Shown here in pieces: positions 62,570-64,000 of a stretch of 64,000 nucleotides of DNA. The notes below the pieces were generated by a model, which was not told the origin of the DNA, made no database searches, and saw only the letters and a list, made by a program, of their open reading frames with translations. The DNA comes from Thiomicrospira sp. WB1 (GTDB lineage Bacteria; Pseudomonadota; Gammaproteobacteria; Thiomicrospirales; Thiomicrospiraceae). Every line of letters starts with the position of its first letter. Position 1 is the first letter of the stretch. Location of the stretch: assembly GCF_001507535.1 (NCBI RefSeq), contig NZ_LQBN01000001.1, positions 372,001 to 436,000 of the forward strand, given 5' to 3'. The position numbers and the translations under genes were made by a program.

Positions 62570-63312
62570 ATACGCGGGATTCGATTCAAAAAACTTTGCT
62601 GGCACAGAGCCTTCAGCGACTGAAGCAGAATCAGTCCTGGCAGCTGGTGTTTGTCACGCTCTTTACCGCCTTGCTCGCGTTTTTTGTGTTGATGATCACC
62701 TTGTTTGAGATCGAGAGCAATCGCACCGAGCGTGATTATCAGCGCTTGCTCAACGCGTTTTACCAGGAGGTAGTCCAAGCCCGTGACGAAATGGGCCTGC
62801 CCTGGTTGCAGGTGGAAAACACCTATGCCAAAGGCGTTCGTCTGAGTCTCAGCCCGCAACTGTTTGACGATCAATCTCTGTTTCAGGCCGGTCGGGCCAA
62901 ACTCAACCCGCGTTTTCTGCCCTATCTGGAACAGGTCGTGGCCCTGATACAGCGTCTGAAACTGCCTGAATTTCATCAACGCTATGCGCGGTGGACACGA
63001 AGCCAGACCGTGAACGAGGCGCCCGGCAGTCGCGTTGCCGTGACGCTCAGAGTGGAGGGCCACACGGATGCCACCCCTCTGGCGCCGACCGCCTTGTACC
63101 AGAATAACCGCCAGTTGAGCACCTATCGGGCTTATGCCTTTATGGATTGGTTGGCGTTGTACACCCAGTTGCCGCCGCATTTGTTTGCGATCGCCGGTTA
63201 TGGCGCCTTTCACCCGCTCACCAATGACCCGGACGATCGTCAGAATCGCCGGATTGAGTTGTATCTGCAGCCGCAAATTCTGTCCCTTCCGAGCCAGGGT
63301 GGTGCGCCATGA
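62566..63312 (+). CDS. MotB-like protein without the ion-binding Asp
   Basis: The 248-residue protein has one N-terminal membrane helix (about 27-45, LVFVTLFTALLAFFVLMITL) and a C-terminal OmpA-like peptidoglycan-binding domain. The OmpA domain has VEGHTDATPL, NNRQLSTYRAYAFMDWL and RRIELYL. Aligned with MotB, the essential Asp of the FADAMTAMMAFF helix is replaced by Thr, and no acidic residue lies in the helix. It therefore should not conduct ions alone. Translationally coupled on both sides. Confidence 0.82.
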   Translation: MNTRDSIQKTLLAQSLQRLKQNQSWQLVFVTLFTALLAFFVLMITLFEIESNRTERDYQRLLNAFYQEVVQARDEMGLPWLQVENTYAKGVRLSLSPQLFDDQSLFQAGRAKLNPRFLPYLEQVVALIQRLKLPEFHQRYARWTRSQTVNEAPGSRVAVTLRVEGHTDATPLAPTALYQNNRQLSTYRAYAFMDWLALYTQLPPHLFAIAGYGAFHPLTNDPDDRQNRRIELYLQPQILSLPSQGGAP

Positions 63313-64000
63313 CGTTGCATGCGCTCAAAGCTCGCGGCCAGTGGCTGTTTTCGTTTGGGGATCTGCTCACCCTGTTGATCACCTTTTTCATTTTGATGAT
63401 TGTGTTGAACAAGGGAGAGATCACCCGTTTGCAAAAATGGAGCGATGAACGACTGGCACAGGCGTATCATCAGTTGCAGAGCGAGTTGACCCAGCCCTGG
63501 ATTGAGGTGGCACGCACACGCAAAGGGATTCGTCTGGCGCTTGAACCGGGTGAGGCGTTTGTTCGTGGTGGCTATGAACCCAGTGACGCCTTACAGACAC
63601 AGTTGCGGCAGTTAGGCCAGGTGTTGGCAAAATTGGATTTATTTCAACCCCAGCGGATGACCTTGCCTGAGAGTGCCTTGAACGCGGCACGAGAAAACGG
63701 TCTGAGTTGGCAGGCGTCGATCCGGGTGGCTGGGCACACGGATGATCTGCCAGTCAATCCGGCCTCCCCCATGCGCAATAACTGGTTTTTGAGCGCCATG
63801 CGCGCTCAGACCGTCATGCGCTGGCTGTCAGAACAATCGGCGTTGCCACCGGAGTATTTTGTGGTGTCCGGGTTTGGTTCGCACCGACCTCAAGTCGCCA
63901 ATGATTCGCCTGAAGCGCGTGCGCGCAACCGTCGTGTGGAAATTTACTTGTCTGCAGCGTTTGAAAAGCGCCCGGGCTCCCCGGTTTTCCCCCATTTTTG
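63309..64000 (+). CDS. MotB-like protein with the ion-binding Asp (3' end outside window)
   Basis: The 230 visible residues start at ATG 63309, overlapping the previous stop as ATGA. The membrane helix WLFSFGDLLTLLITFFILMIVL has the Asp expected for ion binding. The OmpA-like domain has VAGHTDDLPV, LSAMRAQTVMRWL and RARNRRVEIYL. The open frame reaches the window edge without a stop. With the MotA-like gene it could form a working stator; the Asp-less paralogue upstream may be a third component. Confidence 0.85.
   Translation, partial: MTLHALKARGQWLFSFGDLLTLLITFFILMIVLNKGEITRLQKWSDERLAQAYHQLQSELTQPWIEVARTRKGIRLALEPGEAFVRGGYEPSDALQTQLRQLGQVLAKLDLFQPQRMTLPESALNAARENGLSWQASIRVAGHTDDLPVNPASPMRNNWFLSAMRAQTVMRWLSEQSALPPEYFVVSGFGSHRPQVANDSPEARARNRRVEIYLSAAFEKRPGSPVFPHF

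Overview
The window looks like a chromosomal segment of a free-living, respiring gammaproteobacterium. Support comes from ErpA, SdhE, TmcA, SelO, AnmK, GlyQ/GlyS and the glyQS-gmhB-plsC gene order, together with an outer membrane served by TonB receptors and an ExbB-ExbD-TonB motor. The groESL operon carries a perfect CIRCE (HrcA) operator. I see no phage, insertion sequence, CRISPR array, rRNA or tRNA. I cannot place the organism below class with confidence.

Layout. 1-10.5 kb: flavin reductase (cut by the edge) and xthA; purU; an exbB-exbD-tonB set behind a Fur-like site; tmcA; then a membrane operon with a Cys-less thioredoxin-like protein, NfeD protease, slipin, a SpoIIAA-like protein and MtfA. 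10.6-22.2 kb: an iron locus. A Fur-like site precedes a ferric-iron ABC transporter and a di-heme peroxidase lipoprotein. These converge on LbtU-type porin, imelysin, DUF1111 di-heme protein, second imelysin and DUF1513. 22.4-26.5 kb: acetolactate synthase, an EAL protein with a probable zinc-binding (CZB-like) region, and a decayed GGDEF remnant. 26.6-31.6 kb: sdhCDABE and an AGCS symporter. 31.6-35.2 kb: a divergent pair of c-type-heme sensors, a chemoreceptor and a diguanylate cyclase. 35.3-46.2 kb: two toxin-antitoxin modules, an OlsF-like bifunctional acyltransferase, FetB, a TonB receptor with a polyferredoxin, selO and pgm. 46.3-64 kb: a Zur-type site with a His-rich small protein and a ZnuD-like receptor, groESL, argC, erpA, citrate synthase, anmK/mepM, a TusA-like gene, glyQS, gmhB, plsC, and a motA-motB-motB cassette running off the end.

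The most unusual signal is a short palindrome, CCAGGCCTGG, usually continued on at least one side as GGTNAAAA. I count 14 perfect copies and 7 one-base-short copies in 64 kb (about one per 3 kb), where chance predicts well under one. Thirteen lie between genes, some inside terminator-like hairpins, and eight lie inside genes, where seven are read in the same frame as Gln-Ala-Trp. The pattern resembles DNA-uptake sequences or the cyanobacterial HIP1 element more than a transposable repeat, and I do not recognise it as a described element.

Metal themes recur: Fur-like sites at exbB, the ferric ABC operon and lbtU; a Zur-like site at znuD; imelysin and di-heme proteins; FetB; and a possible zinc-responsive EAL protein. 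Redox sensing through periplasmic c-type heme feeds both chemotaxis and c-di-GMP synthesis.
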